64,000 nucleotides of DNA from Paracoccus sp. TOH (GTDB taxonomy: Bacteria; Pseudomonadota; Alphaproteobacteria; Rhodobacterales; Rhodobacteraceae). A program made the position numbers and the translations under genes. A model generated the notes under the pieces. It did not search any database and had not been told where the DNA came from. It worked only from the letters and a program-made list of their open reading frames with translations. Where the stretch lies: assembly GCF_030388245.1 (NCBI RefSeq), contig NZ_CP098361.1:805001-869000 (forward strand), written 5' to 3'. Every line of letters starts with the position of its first letter. The stretch's first letter is position 1. Of the stretch, positions 1-8,999 are shown piece by piece.

Positions 1-1
1 G

Positions 2-757
2 CAGGATGTCAGCTTCCGGCTGGAACGCGGCCGCAACCTGGGCGTGATCGGGGAATCCGGGTCGGGTAAGTCGACGCTGGCCCGCGCCATCGCCGGCATC
101 CTGCCCGCCTATCGCGGCAACCTGCTGCTGGACGGCAAGGAACTGGCGCCCTCGCTGCAACAGCGCAGCAAGGACGAATTGCGCCGCGTCCAGATCGTCT
201 TCCAGCTGGCCGACACCGCGCTGAACCCGGCGCAGTCGATCGAGACGATCCTGGCCCGGCCCCTGACCTTCTATCACGGCATGGCCGGGGCCGCGCGCAA
301 TGCCCGGGTGATCGAGCTTCTGGACATGGTGCGCCTGCCCGGCCACCTGCGCCATCGCCTGCCGTCGGAATTGTCGGGCGGGCAGAAGCAGCGGGTGAAC
401 CTGGCCCGCGCCCTGGCCGCCGAACCCGAACTGATCCTCTGCGACGAGATCACCTCGGCGCTGGACACCGTCGTCGCGGCGGCGATCCTGGACCTGCTGA
501 AGGAGCTGCAGCGCGAGCTGAGCCTGTCCTACATGTTCATCAGCCACGACCTGTCCACGGTCGAGGCGATCTGCGACGAGGTTCTGGTGATGCTGAAGGG
601 CCGCGTCGTCGAGGCGCTGCCCGCGGCGCGCATGTCGACCGAGGCCGCGCATCCCTATTCGCGGCTGCTGATCGGCTCGATCCCCCAGCTGGATACCGGC
701 TGGCTGAAGGGGCTGGAACAGGATCCCGCCCTGATGGCGCAGTTCGCCGGAAGGTAG
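2..757 (+). CDS. ABC transporter ATP-binding protein, oligopeptide/dipeptide type (5' end outside window)
   Basis: This is the C-terminal part of an ATPase that powers an inner-membrane peptide or opine-type importer. The open frame runs to the left edge of the window, so the true start lies upstream. Visible motifs are Walker A (GESGSGKST), the signature LSGGQKQRV, and Walker B ending in LILCDE. The tail AAHPYSRLL is typical of the OppF/DppF group, whose C-terminal extension follows the H-loop (FISHDLS). Its permeases and binding protein are presumably to the left. The substrate cannot be read from this piece; the amide and amino-acid catabolic genes that follow suggest an amino-acid derivative or small peptide, which is inference. 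Confidence 0.93.
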   Translation, partial: QDVSFRLERGRNLGVIGESGSGKSTLARAIAGILPAYRGNLLLDGKELAPSLQQRSKDELRRVQIVFQLADTALNPAQSIETILARPLTFYHGMAGAARNARVIELLDMVRLPGHLRHRLPSELSGGQKQRVNLARALAAEPELILCDEITSALDTVVAAAILDLLKELQRELSLSYMFISHDLSTVEAICDEVLVMLKGRVVEALPAARMSTEAAHPYSRLLIGSIPQLDTGWLKGLEQDPALMAQFAGR

Positions 758-813
758 CGCCGACCGGCAAGGGCCAACGCCTTGCCACGCGCGCTGTCCC
801 ATCCACGGATACA

Positions 814-834
814 GCCGGGCCGCCAAGGCCCGGC
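814..834. terminator. GC-rich hairpin between convergent genes
   Basis: Arms GCCGGGCC and GGCCCGGC pair perfectly over 8 bp around a 5-nt loop. The hairpin lies between the stop of the ABC ATPase and the stop of the minus-strand Lrp gene. There is no clear T-run, so it may act as a bidirectional block or a 3'-end stabiliser rather than a classical terminator. Confidence 0.5.
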
Positions 835-859
835 CGGCGCCGGCCGCTGTGGTCCGGCG

Positions 860-1354
860 TCAGGACCGTTCCGCGAACAGCCTGGTCAGCGGGATCTGCG
901 TCTTGACGAAGGGCGTCTTGATCACCACGAAGCTGAAATACTTGTCCACGCCCACGTCGCGGTCGATCAGCGATTCGATGATGTTCTGGTAGTCCACGAT
1001 CCCCGAGGTCACGAATTTCGCCAGATAGTCGTATCCGCCCGACACCAGGTGGCATTCGATGCAGCTGTCGATCTTTTCCAGCGCCTCCTGGAAACGCGCG
1101 AAGTCTGGCGGGCGGTGGTTCTTCAGGGTGAACTCGGTAAAGACGGTCAGCGTTTCGCCCAGCTTCGCCACGTTGATCTGGGCGCTATAGCCGGTGATGT
1201 ACCCGGCCTGCTGCAGCTTCTTGACCCGCATCAGGCAGGGCGAGGGTGACAGCGCCACCAGATCGGCCAGTTCGACATTGGTGATGCGGCCGTTCTTCTG
1301 CAGCTCGGCAAGGATCTTCACATCGATACGGTCCAGTTTCAGCGGCGGTGTCAT
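860..1354 (-). CDS. Lrp/AsnC family transcriptional regulator
   Basis: This 164-residue protein has the standard Lrp/AsnC layout. An N-terminal helix-turn-helix (LDRIDVKILAELQKNGRI to about residue 55) is followed by an alpha-beta RAM domain that usually binds an amino acid and forms octamers. It starts at ATG 1354 with a GGAAGG ribosome site 6 nt upstream. It is divergent from the flavin oxidoreductase gene at 1510. A 10-bp direct repeat lies between the two genes, so it probably controls that oxidase and itself in response to an amino-acid-like ligand. The family and fold are clear; the ligand is unknown. Confidence 0.93.
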   Translation of the reverse strand: MTPPLKLDRIDVKILAELQKNGRITNVELADLVALSPSPCLMRVKKLQQAGYITGYSAQINVAKLGETLTVFTEFTLKNHRPPDFARFQEALEKIDSCIECHLVSGGYDYLAKFVTSGIVDYQNIIESLIDRDVGVDKYFSFVVIKTPFVKTQIPLTRLFAERS

Positions 1355-1388
1355 TCGATCTTCCTTCCCGTTCCGGGTTCCTTCTGCT

Positions 1389-1425
1389 GCAATTCGACCT
1401 CGCTGCCAACTGGCGGCAATTCGAC
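1389..1425. promoter_or_regulatory. Direct repeat GCAATTCGAC x2 in a divergent promoter region
   Basis: The decamer GCAATTCGAC occurs at 1389-1398 and again at 1416-1425, 27 bp apart, between the divergent Lrp gene and the oxidoreductase gene. Lrp-family octamers often bind phased repeats, so this is a candidate operator. No footprint or consensus is available to confirm it. Confidence 0.4.
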
Positions 1426-1509
1426 AGGAAATGCCGCCGCTGCCGCGAGATGCGGCACAAGCGGCTGGTCACCCGCCGCTAGCCTGCGGGGACACGACCG
1501 GAGAAGCCC

Positions 1510-2835
1510 ATGCCCGCACCGCTTTTGCCCATCGAGACCGCCGGAGACCTGCCCGCCCGCGCCGATTGCGTCGTGATCGGCGGCGGTATTGTCGGGGTCT
1601 CGACCGCCTATTGGCTGGCCCGCGCCGGGCAAAGCGTGGTGCTGCTGGAAAAGGGCCGGATCGGCGCGGAACAGTCCAGCCGCAACTGGGGCTGGTGCCG
1701 GCAGCAGAACCGCGACGCCCGGGAATTGCCCTTGTCCACGCGTAGCTTGGACCTGTGGGACCAGATGACCGCCGACCTGGGCCCCGGCATCGGCTTTCGC
1801 CGCTGCGGGCTCTTGTATCTGACCGATGACCCCGCCGAACTGGAAGGCTGGGCCGCCTGGGGCCGCTTTGCGCAAGGCGAGGGAATCGACACGCGGATGC
1901 TGTCGGCCCCCGAGGCCGCCGAGCGCGGCCGCGCCACCGGAAAATCCTGGCTGGGCGGCGTCTGGTCGCCCACGGACGGTATTGCCGACCCCGCCAGCGC
2001 CGCGCCGCTGATCGCGCAGGGCATCGTCAAGCATGGCGGCCATGTGATTCAGTCCTGCGCCGCCCGCGGGCTGGAGCGCGAGGCCGGCCGCGTCGCGGGC
2101 GTCGTGACCGAGCGCGGCACGATCCGCACCGGCACGGTGGTGATGGCCGGCGGGGCCTGGGCCGGCAGTTTTCTGCGCCAGTTGGGGATCGGCTTCCCGC
2201 AAGCCTCGGTACGCAGTTCCATCCTGTCGGTGATGCCGGGGGCCGAAGGGCTGCCCGATGCCTTGCACACCACTGCCGTATCGGCCACGCGCCGGGCCGA
2301 CGGCGGCTATACGCTGGCGATCTCGGGCCGGGCCAATGTGGATCCGACGCCGCGGATGATCGCCGGCGCCAGGCATTTCCTGCCGATGTTCGCGAAACGC
2401 TGGCGTGCCCTGCGCCCCGGCGGGCTGCAGGGATGGGCGGCAGAGTTCGAGACGCTCGGCCGCTGGTCGCTGGATCGCGAAACGCCCATGGAGCGGGTGC
2501 GGATTCTCGACCCGCATCCGTCCAAGGCCCTGGTCAGGGAAACGCTGGCCCGCGCGCGCCGCCTGCTGCCCGCGCTGCGGAACATCCCCGTGCAGGCCAG
2601 TTGGGCAGGGTTCATCGACAGCACGCCCGACGGGGTGCCGGTCATCGACGCGGATTGCGGCCTGCCGGGCCTGGTCCTGGCGGCGGGCCTGTCGGGTCAC
2701 GGCTTCGGGATCGGGCCGGGGGTCGGGCATCTGGTGGCCGACATGATCCTGGGCCGGACGCCGATCACCGAGATCGCGCAATACCGGCTGGACCGCTTCA
2801 AGGGCAGCCAATGGGGCAAGGTGGCGAAGTTCTAA
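1510..2835 (+). CDS. FAD-dependent oxidoreductase, DAO family
   Basis: This 441-residue cytoplasmic flavoenzyme of the D-amino-acid oxidase/glycine oxidase superfamily likely oxidises a secondary or D-amino acid. The Rossmann FAD motif is near residue 23 (VVIGGGIVGVSTAYWLARAG) with the distal acidic residue in VVLLEKG. The stretch SSRNWGWCRQQNRD (residues 56-69) resembles the re-face flavin loop of the gamma-glutamylputrescine/sarcosine oxidase group. The C-terminal GxSGHGFGIGPG segment contacts FAD. The start ATG has GGAG 7 nt upstream. It ends 2 bp from the stop of the convergent flavoenzyme at 2838, and is probably controlled by the divergent Lrp protein. The substrate is unknown. Confidence 0.88.
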   Translation: MPAPLLPIETAGDLPARADCVVIGGGIVGVSTAYWLARAGQSVVLLEKGRIGAEQSSRNWGWCRQQNRDARELPLSTRSLDLWDQMTADLGPGIGFRRCGLLYLTDDPAELEGWAAWGRFAQGEGIDTRMLSAPEAAERGRATGKSWLGGVWSPTDGIADPASAAPLIAQGIVKHGGHVIQSCAARGLEREAGRVAGVVTERGTIRTGTVVMAGGAWAGSFLRQLGIGFPQASVRSSILSVMPGAEGLPDALHTTAVSATRRADGGYTLAISGRANVDPTPRMIAGARHFLPMFAKRWRALRPGGLQGWAAEFETLGRWSLDRETPMERVRILDPHPSKALVRETLARARRLLPALRNIPVQASWAGFIDSTPDGVPVIDADCGLPGLVLAAGLSGHGFGIGPGVGHLVADMILGRTPITEIAQYRLDRFKGSQWGKVAKF

Positions 2836-2837
2836 GC

Positions 2838-3932
2838 TCATGCCGCAAAACGCCCGATGTGGAAATCCTCCAGCGGCGTTTCGCAGCGGTCCGTTGCGAC
2901 CAGTTCCGCCATCGCATCGCCCACGCCGGGGCCCAGCTGGAAGCCGTGGCCGCAGAACCCGAAGGCATGGAACAGCCCCGGCGTGGTGCCCGAGCCGCCC
3001 ATGACAGGCAGGCCGTCGCGGACATAACCCTCGGCCCCCGACCATTGCCGGATCACGGCGACATGGCGCAGGGCCGGGCACAGGCGCACCACGGCGCGCA
3101 ATTGCGCGGGCAGGCGGGCGGGGTCGGCATGGGCGCGGCCATCCGCGCCGACCGTCATCCGGTCCACCGCGCCGCCAAAGACCACGTTGCCGCGTTCCAC
3201 CTGCCGCAGATAGGCGCCGTGCTCGGCGGACCAGACCCCGACGACCGGCTGGATGCGGTGCGGCAGGGGCTCGGTCACCGCCATCTGCGGACCGCGAACC
3301 TCGATCGGCACGGGTTCGCCGAACTGCGCCGCCAGAGCCGCGCCGTGATGGCCCGCGCAGTTGACCAACCGATCGGCATGGAACGTCCCGCGCGCGGTTT
3401 CGACGGTAAAGCCGGGCTTGACGGACAGCACCTGCGCCTGGTCCACCACCTGCACGCCTGCCCGCACCGCGGCATCGGCAAAGGCCGGCGCGATCAGCCG
3501 CGGGTTGGCCGACCCGTCGCGGGGCGAGAACGACGCGGCGATGGCCTCCGGCCCAAGCCCGGGAAAGCGCTGCCGGATCTGGTCCGGGCCAAGCTCCTCG
3601 AGCTCCAACCCCCAGGGCCGGGCGTCTTCGGCAAAGCGGCGCATCAGGGCCAGGCCCTCGGGGTCGAAGATCAGCCGCAGATGGCCCGTCGCGCGGAATT
3701 CCACATCGCGGCCCAGCAGCGCCTCCAGTTGGCCCCACAGGGCAAGCGAGCGATGCGCCAGCGGTAATTGTGGCAGGTAGCGGCCGCTGCGCCGGATGTT
3801 GCCGAAAGATGCGACGGTCGCCCCGGCGCCGATGCGGCCGGTGTCGATCAGGGTCGCGGCGATGCCCCGGCGCGCCAGGAAGAACGCCGTTGCGCTGCCC
3901 ATCAAGCCGCCACCCAGAACGATCACCGACAT
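2838..3932 (-). CDS. FAD-dependent oxidoreductase, SoxB/HcnC-like DAO family
   Basis: This 364-residue flavoprotein begins with the dinucleotide motif MSVIVLGGGLMGSATAF and carries the FAD-contacting C-terminal FCGHGFQLGPGVGD. ATG 3932 is chosen because GGGGGA lies about 7 nt upstream and the FAD motif begins at once; an in-frame start at 3977 would add 15 residues with no role. The closest architecture is the catalytic subunit of three-part amino-acid dehydrogenases (HcnC, SoxB, D-hydroxyproline dehydrogenase beta). The matching small [2Fe-2S] subunit and Bfd-type flavoprotein are at 8996-10617, so this may be their partner. It is divergent from the LysR gene and shares its candidate operator. 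Confidence 0.85.
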   Translation of the reverse strand: MSVIVLGGGLMGSATAFFLARRGIAATLIDTGRIGAGATVASFGNIRRSGRYLPQLPLAHRSLALWGQLEALLGRDVEFRATGHLRLIFDPEGLALMRRFAEDARPWGLELEELGPDQIRQRFPGLGPEAIAASFSPRDGSANPRLIAPAFADAAVRAGVQVVDQAQVLSVKPGFTVETARGTFHADRLVNCAGHHGAALAAQFGEPVPIEVRGPQMAVTEPLPHRIQPVVGVWSAEHGAYLRQVERGNVVFGGAVDRMTVGADGRAHADPARLPAQLRAVVRLCPALRHVAVIRQWSGAEGYVRDGLPVMGGSGTTPGLFHAFGFCGHGFQLGPGVGDAMAELVATDRCETPLEDFHIGRFAA

Positions 3933-4008
3933 CCGCGTTCCCCCGAAAACCTTGCCCAAGGGAACGCCTTGGGTCATGAAGGGTCAAGGACGGGTTCTTG
4001 GGTAAGCC

Positions 4009-4023
4009 ATAAGTCGACCCTAT
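4009..4023. promoter_or_regulatory. Candidate LysR operator, T-N11-A site
   Basis: The 15-mer ATAAGTCGACCCTAT has a T-N11-A core (T 4010, A 4022). It lies just upstream of the LysR start and between it and the divergent oxidoreductase. It matches 11 of 15 positions of a perfect palindrome at 4898-4912, ahead of hyuA, which suggests one regulator acts at both sites. Confidence 0.5.
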
Positions 4024-4032
4024 GGAGTGGTG

Positions 4033-4914
4033 ATGCGGGCCAGGCAGCTTGAGGTGTTCGTGGCGGTGATGCGCGCAGGCTCGATCACCGCCGCGGCGCG
4101 GATGTTGAACATCTCGCAACCCGCTCTCAGCCAGGTGCTGCTGCATGCCGAGGACGAGTTGGGTTTCGCGCTGTTCACCCGCGAAAAGGGGCGCCTGCAT
4201 CCCACGCCCGAGGCGCTGGAACTGCTGCCCGATGCCGAGCGGCTGTTCGGCGGGCTGGAAGGGCTGCGCCGCAAGACCGCCGACCTGCGGCAGGGGCGGG
4301 CAGGACTGGTGCGCATTGCCGCCTCGCCCCCGCCCGCGATGTCTTTCCTGCCGGGGGTGCTGGCCGCCTATCGCAAGGCGCATCCCGACATCCTGGTGCG
4401 CGCCCATGTCGCCCCGGTCGCCTCGCTGATCACCATGCTGCGCGCAGGGGATGCCATGCTGGCGCTGGCGCTGGACGACACGATGCCGCCCGATATCGAC
4501 GTCGAGCCGCTGGGGGGCACGCGGTTTACCTGTCTTTTGCCGCCGGACCATCCGTTCGTGGACCGCGACGGGCTGAGACTTGCCGATCTGCAGGATCAGG
4601 CATTGATCTCCTATCGCGCGGCGACCCGCCCACATCATGAATTGTCCCAGGCGGCCCGCGCCCAGGGCCTGCGGTTCGAGCCGATCCTGGAAATCGACAT
4701 GTCGATCACCGCCGTCGGCTTCGTGCAGGCGGGACTGGGAATTGCGGTCGTCGATTCGCTGCTGCCCTGGGCGCAGTTCGCGGGCATCCGCCAATGCCCG
4801 CTGCTGGACGAGGTGGCGCTGCCCCTGTCGCTGCTGACACTGAAGGGCCGCGTGCTGTCGCGCGCGGAAAGCCTGATGCGGGACACGATCCGAAAGCATA
4901 AGTCCGACTTATAG
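4033..4914 (+). CDS. LysR family transcriptional regulator
   Basis: This is a typical LysR protein of about 293 residues. The N-terminal winged helix-turn-helix (residues 1-60, ITAAARMLNISQPALSQ) is followed by a two-lobed substrate-binding domain. The start at ATG 4033 is preferred over GTG 4027 because GGAG lies 5 nt upstream of the ATG. It stands between a divergent flavoenzyme and the downstream hyuAB operon. Similar T-N11-A palindromes flank it on both sides, so it most likely controls both units with an intermediate of the pathway as co-inducer. The last of these sites overlaps its own 3' end. Confidence 0.92.
   Translation: MRARQLEVFVAVMRAGSITAAARMLNISQPALSQVLLHAEDELGFALFTREKGRLHPTPEALELLPDAERLFGGLEGLRRKTADLRQGRAGLVRIAASPPPAMSFLPGVLAAYRKAHPDILVRAHVAPVASLITMLRAGDAMLALALDDTMPPDIDVEPLGGTRFTCLLPPDHPFVDRDGLRLADLQDQALISYRAATRPHHELSQAARAQGLRFEPILEIDMSITAVGFVQAGLGIAVVDSLLPWAQFAGIRQCPLLDEVALPLSLLTLKGRVLSRAESLMRDTIRKHKSDL
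4898..4912. promoter_or_regulatory. Perfect palindrome ATAAGTC-C-GACTTAT, candidate LysR operator for hyuAB
   Basis: Seven-bp arms around one central base form a perfect T-N11-A LysR box. It sits over the last codons of the LysR gene, about 80 bp before hyuA. The related site at 4009-4023 lies on the other side of the regulator gene. Confidence 0.55.
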
Positions 4915-4990
4915 GCCGTGCCGCTTTGCGTCTTGGACGCGGATCGCCGCTTCTGGTTCCATCCCCCGTGACCAATGACGGAGTGGCGGA

Positions 4991-7024
4991 ATGGACGGGA
5001 CCGGAGCGGACTGGAAGATCGGCGTCGATATCGGCGGCACTTTCATGGATTTCTGCGCGCTGGAGGCGAGTTCGGGCCGCGTCGCATCGTTGAAGGTGCT
5101 GACCACGCCCGACGATCCCGGCGCCGAATTGCTGGAAGGGCTTCGGCTGCTGGCTGAACGCGAGGGGCTGGATCCGGCAACGGTCAGCCGCTTCGTGCAC
5201 GGCACCACGGTCGGCATCAACACCATCATCCAGCGCAAGGGCGCGCGTCTGGCGCTGATCACCAATGCGGGCTTCGAGGATGTGATCGAGCTCGCCCGGT
5301 TGCGGATGCCCGAGATGTATTCGCTGTTCTGCCACCGCCCCGATCCGCTGGTCTCGCGCGATATGATCTTCGGCATCCCAGCCCGGATGCGCGCCGACGG
5401 CCGCCAGACCGTCGCCCCCGATAAGGTCGCCATCGCCGATGCCGTGGCCCGCGCGAAGGCCGCAGGCGCCGAGGGGGTGATCGTGGCGCTGCTGCATTCC
5501 TGGCGCGACGGTTCGCAGGAGGCCGCCGTCAAGGCGCAGATCGAAGCGCAGGCGCCCGATCTGTTCGTCTTCACCTCGGCAGAGGTCTGGCCGGTGATCC
5601 GCGAATACGAGCGCAGCTCGACCGCGATCCTGAACGGCTATGTCCATCCGCGCGTCGCGGGCTATCTGACGGCGCTGGAATCGCGGCTGGCGGGGCAGGG
5701 GGTTCCGGCCCGCGCCATGCTGACCAAGTCGAACGGCGGGCTGATGACCGCGGCCGAGGGGCGGCGCGACTGCGTGTCGATGCTGCTGTCGGGCACGGCA
5801 TCCGGCGTGATCGGCGCAAGCTGGCTGGCCCGCCAGGCCGGCGAGGAGCGCATCCTGACGCTGGACATCGGCGGCACCTCGGCCGATTTCGCGCTGATCG
5901 TGGACGGGCAGGTGCAGTTCGGATCGGACGAGCTGATCGGCGAGTTTCCGTTGCACATCCCTTCGGTCTCGGTCAGCTCCATCGGCATCGGCGGCGGCTC
6001 TATCGCCAGCGTGGACGCGCAGGGGGTGCTGCGCGTCGGGCCGGAATCGGCGGGATCGAACCCCGGTCCGGCTTGCTATGCACGCGGCGGGACACAGGCC
6101 ACGGTGACGGATGCGATGGCGGTCTGCGGCTGGCTGGGCCACAGCCAGATGGCTTATGGCCAGTTGCAGATGGATGTGGCGCTGGCCCGGCAGGCCGTTG
6201 CTGCCTTGGCCGAGCAGCTTGGCCGCAGCCCCGAGGAAACCGCGCAGGCGATCCTCGACATCGCGATTTCCGAGATGTTCGTCGAGGTCGAGAAGCTGTC
6301 CTCGCGCGCCGGCGTCGATCTGCGGGATTTCGCGCTGATGCCCTTTGGTGGCGGCGGGCCGATGCTGGGGGCGTTCCTGGCGCGCGAACTGGGGATCGCG
6401 CGCGTCATCGCTCCGCGCCGTCCGGGCGTGGTCTCTGCGCTTGGCGGTCTGGTGGCCGATCTGCGCGGCGACTTCATCCGCACGGTCTTTGCCGATCTGG
6501 GTGCGGATCTGACCGCGCCGTTCCGGGCGCTGACCGATGACGGTCGCGCCTGGCTGGCCGCCCAGGGCCATCACGGCGCTGCCGATCTGCGCCTGTCCGC
6601 CGACATGCGCTATGCCGGCCAAAGCTACGAGATCGAGGTCGATCTGGAACCCGCCTGGCTGACCGATCCCGCCCGCATCGCGCAGGCCTTCCACGCCACG
6701 CATCTGCATCTTTACGATTTCGACGACCCCGAAGGCCGGATCGAGATCGTGAACCTGCGCCTGTCCGCCATCGGCGCCGGGCCGAAGCCGGAATTTCCCG
6801 TGGCAATGGGCGATCCCGCCCCGGCCCGACCGTCGCGCCATGTGCCGGTGCATCTGGGGGCCTGGCAGGACGTCCCGCTCTATGACCGCGCGGACCTGAC
6901 GGGGGGGGCGCGTTTCCACGGCCCCGCCATCGTCGCGCAGGAAGACACCACCTTCGCCATCCCCGAAGGCGCGACGGCACGGGTGGACGACCACCTGAAC
7001 ATCCACCTGAGCTTTGCGGAGTAA
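4991..7024 (+). CDS. hyuA: Hydantoinase/oxoprolinase subunit A
   Basis: This 677-residue subunit belongs to the ATP-dependent ring-opening amidohydrolases (N-methylhydantoinase, 5-oxoprolinase and acetone-carboxylase relatives). The actin-like ATPase motif VDIGGTFMDF is at residues 11-20, the conserved HGTTVGINTIIQRKGA segment follows, and a second phosphate-binding motif LDIGGTSADF lies near residue 295. GGAG is 7 nt before the ATG. hyuB follows 7 nt after the stop, as usual for this pair. The exact ring substrate (hydantoin, N-methylhydantoin, pyroglutamate or another lactam) cannot be told from sequence. The redox genes downstream suggest the product is an N-substituted amino acid. Confidence 0.92.
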   Translation: MDGTGADWKIGVDIGGTFMDFCALEASSGRVASLKVLTTPDDPGAELLEGLRLLAEREGLDPATVSRFVHGTTVGINTIIQRKGARLALITNAGFEDVIELARLRMPEMYSLFCHRPDPLVSRDMIFGIPARMRADGRQTVAPDKVAIADAVARAKAAGAEGVIVALLHSWRDGSQEAAVKAQIEAQAPDLFVFTSAEVWPVIREYERSSTAILNGYVHPRVAGYLTALESRLAGQGVPARAMLTKSNGGLMTAAEGRRDCVSMLLSGTASGVIGASWLARQAGEERILTLDIGGTSADFALIVDGQVQFGSDELIGEFPLHIPSVSVSSIGIGGGSIASVDAQGVLRVGPESAGSNPGPACYARGGTQATVTDAMAVCGWLGHSQMAYGQLQMDVALARQAVAALAEQLGRSPEETAQAILDIAISEMFVEVEKLSSRAGVDLRDFALMPFGGGGPMLGAFLARELGIARVIAPRRPGVVSALGGLVADLRGDFIRTVFADLGADLTAPFRALTDDGRAWLAAQGHHGAADLRLSADMRYAGQSYEIEVDLEPAWLTDPARIAQAFHATHLHLYDFDDPEGRIEIVNLRLSAIGAGPKPEFPVAMGDPAPARPSRHVPVHLGAWQDVPLYDRADLTGGARFHGPAIVAQEDTTFAIPEGATARVDDHLNIHLSFAE

Positions 7025-7031
7025 TAAGGCC

Positions 7032-8999
7032 ATGTTCGACAAGATGACGCTTCAGGTCCTGGCCAACCACGCCCGCGCGGCGGCCGAGAACATGGCCCAT
7101 ACGCTGCACCGCACCGCCCATTCCGCCTTCGTCAAGGAAACCCAGGATTTCACCGTCATGCTGATGGACAAGGGCGGCGACACCTTCGCCGTGCCGATGG
7201 ACCTGGGCGCGACCTGGTATCCGGGCCTGACCTATGGCCGGGCCATCGCCATGGTGGACGACTATCGCCCGGGCGACGTGGCTTTCACCAACGACCCCTA
7301 TTCCGGCCATGTCGCGACCCATGCCCCCGACACCCACCTGTGGAAGCCGGTCTTCGCGGAGGGCGAGATCGTCGCCTGGACCGGCGGGCACATCCACAAT
7401 ACCGACATGGGCGGCGCGGTGCCCGCCTCGCTGTCCCGGTCGCTGACCGAGATCCACCAGGAAGGCATCCGCTTTCCGCCGATGAAGCTGGTCAACGAAG
7501 GCGTCTTCGACGAGCAGATCCTGCGCATCATGCAGACCAATGTCCGCAAGCCCGCGCTAAACATCGGCGACATCAAGGCGCTGGTCGGGGCGCTGAACAC
7601 CGGCGAGCGCAAGGTGCATCAGATGATCGCCCGCTTCGGCAAGCAGGGCTTCGTCCGGGGCGTCGCGGCGCTGAAGGACCAGGCCGAGGCGCAGGCCCGC
7701 GCCATCCTGCGCGCCATCCCGGACGGCGATTACCACTTCGCCGATTACGCCGACGAGGATAGCGACCAGGCCAATCCCTGCCGGCTGAACCTGGTGCTGA
7801 AGATCTGCGGCGACAGCGCGGTGCTGGACTTCACCGGATCGGACCCCCAGCTTGGCAGTTCGCTGAACGTGCCCTCGGGCGGGGATCCGCGACATACCAT
7901 CCTGCTGGTGGGGATCTATTATGTCCTCTATACGCTGAACCCGCGCATCCTGCTGAATGCCGGGCTGACGCGGCCCTTCACCTGCATCGCGCCGGAAGGC
8001 ACGGTGCTGAACCCGGTCGCCCCGGCCGCGGTGGGGATGCGGTCGCTGACCTGCGCGCGGTTGCGCTCGGTGATCTTCGGCGCGTTCTCGCAGGCCATTC
8101 CCGACCGGATGCCCGCCGCGCCCGCCGGAAACAACTGCATCATCAACGTGATGACGCGGGACGAACGCACGCAGAAGACCGTCATCGCCGCCGTGAACCC
8201 GGTGGTGGGCGGCGGCGGCGGCATGCCCTGGCGCGACGGCACCAACGGTTCGGGCGCGGATGCGGCCTATTTGAAGAACACCCCCATCGAGATCACCGAG
8301 ACCGAGGTGCCGGTGGAATTCGTCCGCTATGGCCTGGCGCAGGACAGCGGCGGGGCCGGTCGCTGGCGGGGCGGGCTGGCCACCGAAATGGCCTTCCGCG
8401 TCTTCGCCCCGGACAGCCGCATCACCGCGCGCAACCGCGACCGCAGCGTCTTTCGCCCCTGGGGGATCCTGGGCGGCAAGGCGGCGGGCCTGGCCGAGAT
8501 GGTCCTGAACCCCGGAACGCCCGAGGAACGGCGCACCGGCTCTGCCGATACCGCGATCCTTGGCCCCGGCGATGTGCTGATGATCCGTTCCGCCGGCGGC
8601 GGCGGGCGCGGCAACCCCTTCGCGCGCGAGGTCTGGCGGGTCGAGCAGGATGTGGCGCGGGGCTATGTCTCGGCCGATGCGGCGCGGCGCGATTACGGCG
8701 TGGTCGTCGGCGATGCCGATGCCACGGCGGCGCTGCGGGCGCAGGCGACGGAACACAAGGGGCATTTCCATTTCGGCCCCGAACGCGACGGCTTCGAGGC
8801 GCGCTGGACCAACGCCGCCTATGACGCGCTGACGGCGATCCTGGCGGCGCTGCCGATCCACTGGCGCTTCTTCGCCAAGACCGAGATCTTCCGCCGCATG
8901 GAGGGCGATGGCCCCGAGGCCGTCCGCCGCGCCTTCGACGCCGTCTGCGCGCGCTTCCCCGACCTGCCGCGCCCGGCCCTTGCGCAGGCCGCGGAATGA
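7032..8999 (+). CDS. hyuB: Hydantoinase/oxoprolinase subunit B
   Basis: This 655-residue partner of HyuA completes the ATP-dependent amidohydrolase. Family hallmarks are KETQDFTVMLMD near residue 38, the NDPYSGHVATHAPDTHLW segment near 85, GHIHNTDMGG near 120, and the glycine-rich GGGGGMPWRDG further on. ATG 7032 with AAGG just upstream is chosen over an in-frame TTG at 7014, which would lie inside hyuA. Its stop overlaps the next start (ATGA at 8996), showing translational coupling to the iron-sulfur subunit. That coupling is notable because it ties ring opening to a redox step. Confidence 0.92.
   Translation: MFDKMTLQVLANHARAAAENMAHTLHRTAHSAFVKETQDFTVMLMDKGGDTFAVPMDLGATWYPGLTYGRAIAMVDDYRPGDVAFTNDPYSGHVATHAPDTHLWKPVFAEGEIVAWTGGHIHNTDMGGAVPASLSRSLTEIHQEGIRFPPMKLVNEGVFDEQILRIMQTNVRKPALNIGDIKALVGALNTGERKVHQMIARFGKQGFVRGVAALKDQAEAQARAILRAIPDGDYHFADYADEDSDQANPCRLNLVLKICGDSAVLDFTGSDPQLGSSLNVPSGGDPRHTILLVGIYYVLYTLNPRILLNAGLTRPFTCIAPEGTVLNPVAPAAVGMRSLTCARLRSVIFGAFSQAIPDRMPAAPAGNNCIINVMTRDERTQKTVIAAVNPVVGGGGGMPWRDGTNGSGADAAYLKNTPIEITETEVPVEFVRYGLAQDSGGAGRWRGGLATEMAFRVFAPDSRITARNRDRSVFRPWGILGGKAAGLAEMVLNPGTPEERRTGSADTAILGPGDVLMIRSAGGGGRGNPFAREVWRVEQDVARGYVSADAARRDYGVVVGDADATAALRAQATEHKGHFHFGPERDGFEARWTNAAYDALTAILAALPIHWRFFAKTEIFRRMEGDGPEAVRRAFDAVCARFPDLPRPALAQAAE

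Noticed and set aside
1351..7042. Very long open frames on the minus strand opposite the oxidoreductase, LysR and hyuA genes
   Set aside because: They mirror the codon structure of the plus-strand genes in high-GC DNA, are rich in Arg, Gly, Ala and Pro, and have no motifs or ribosome sites.
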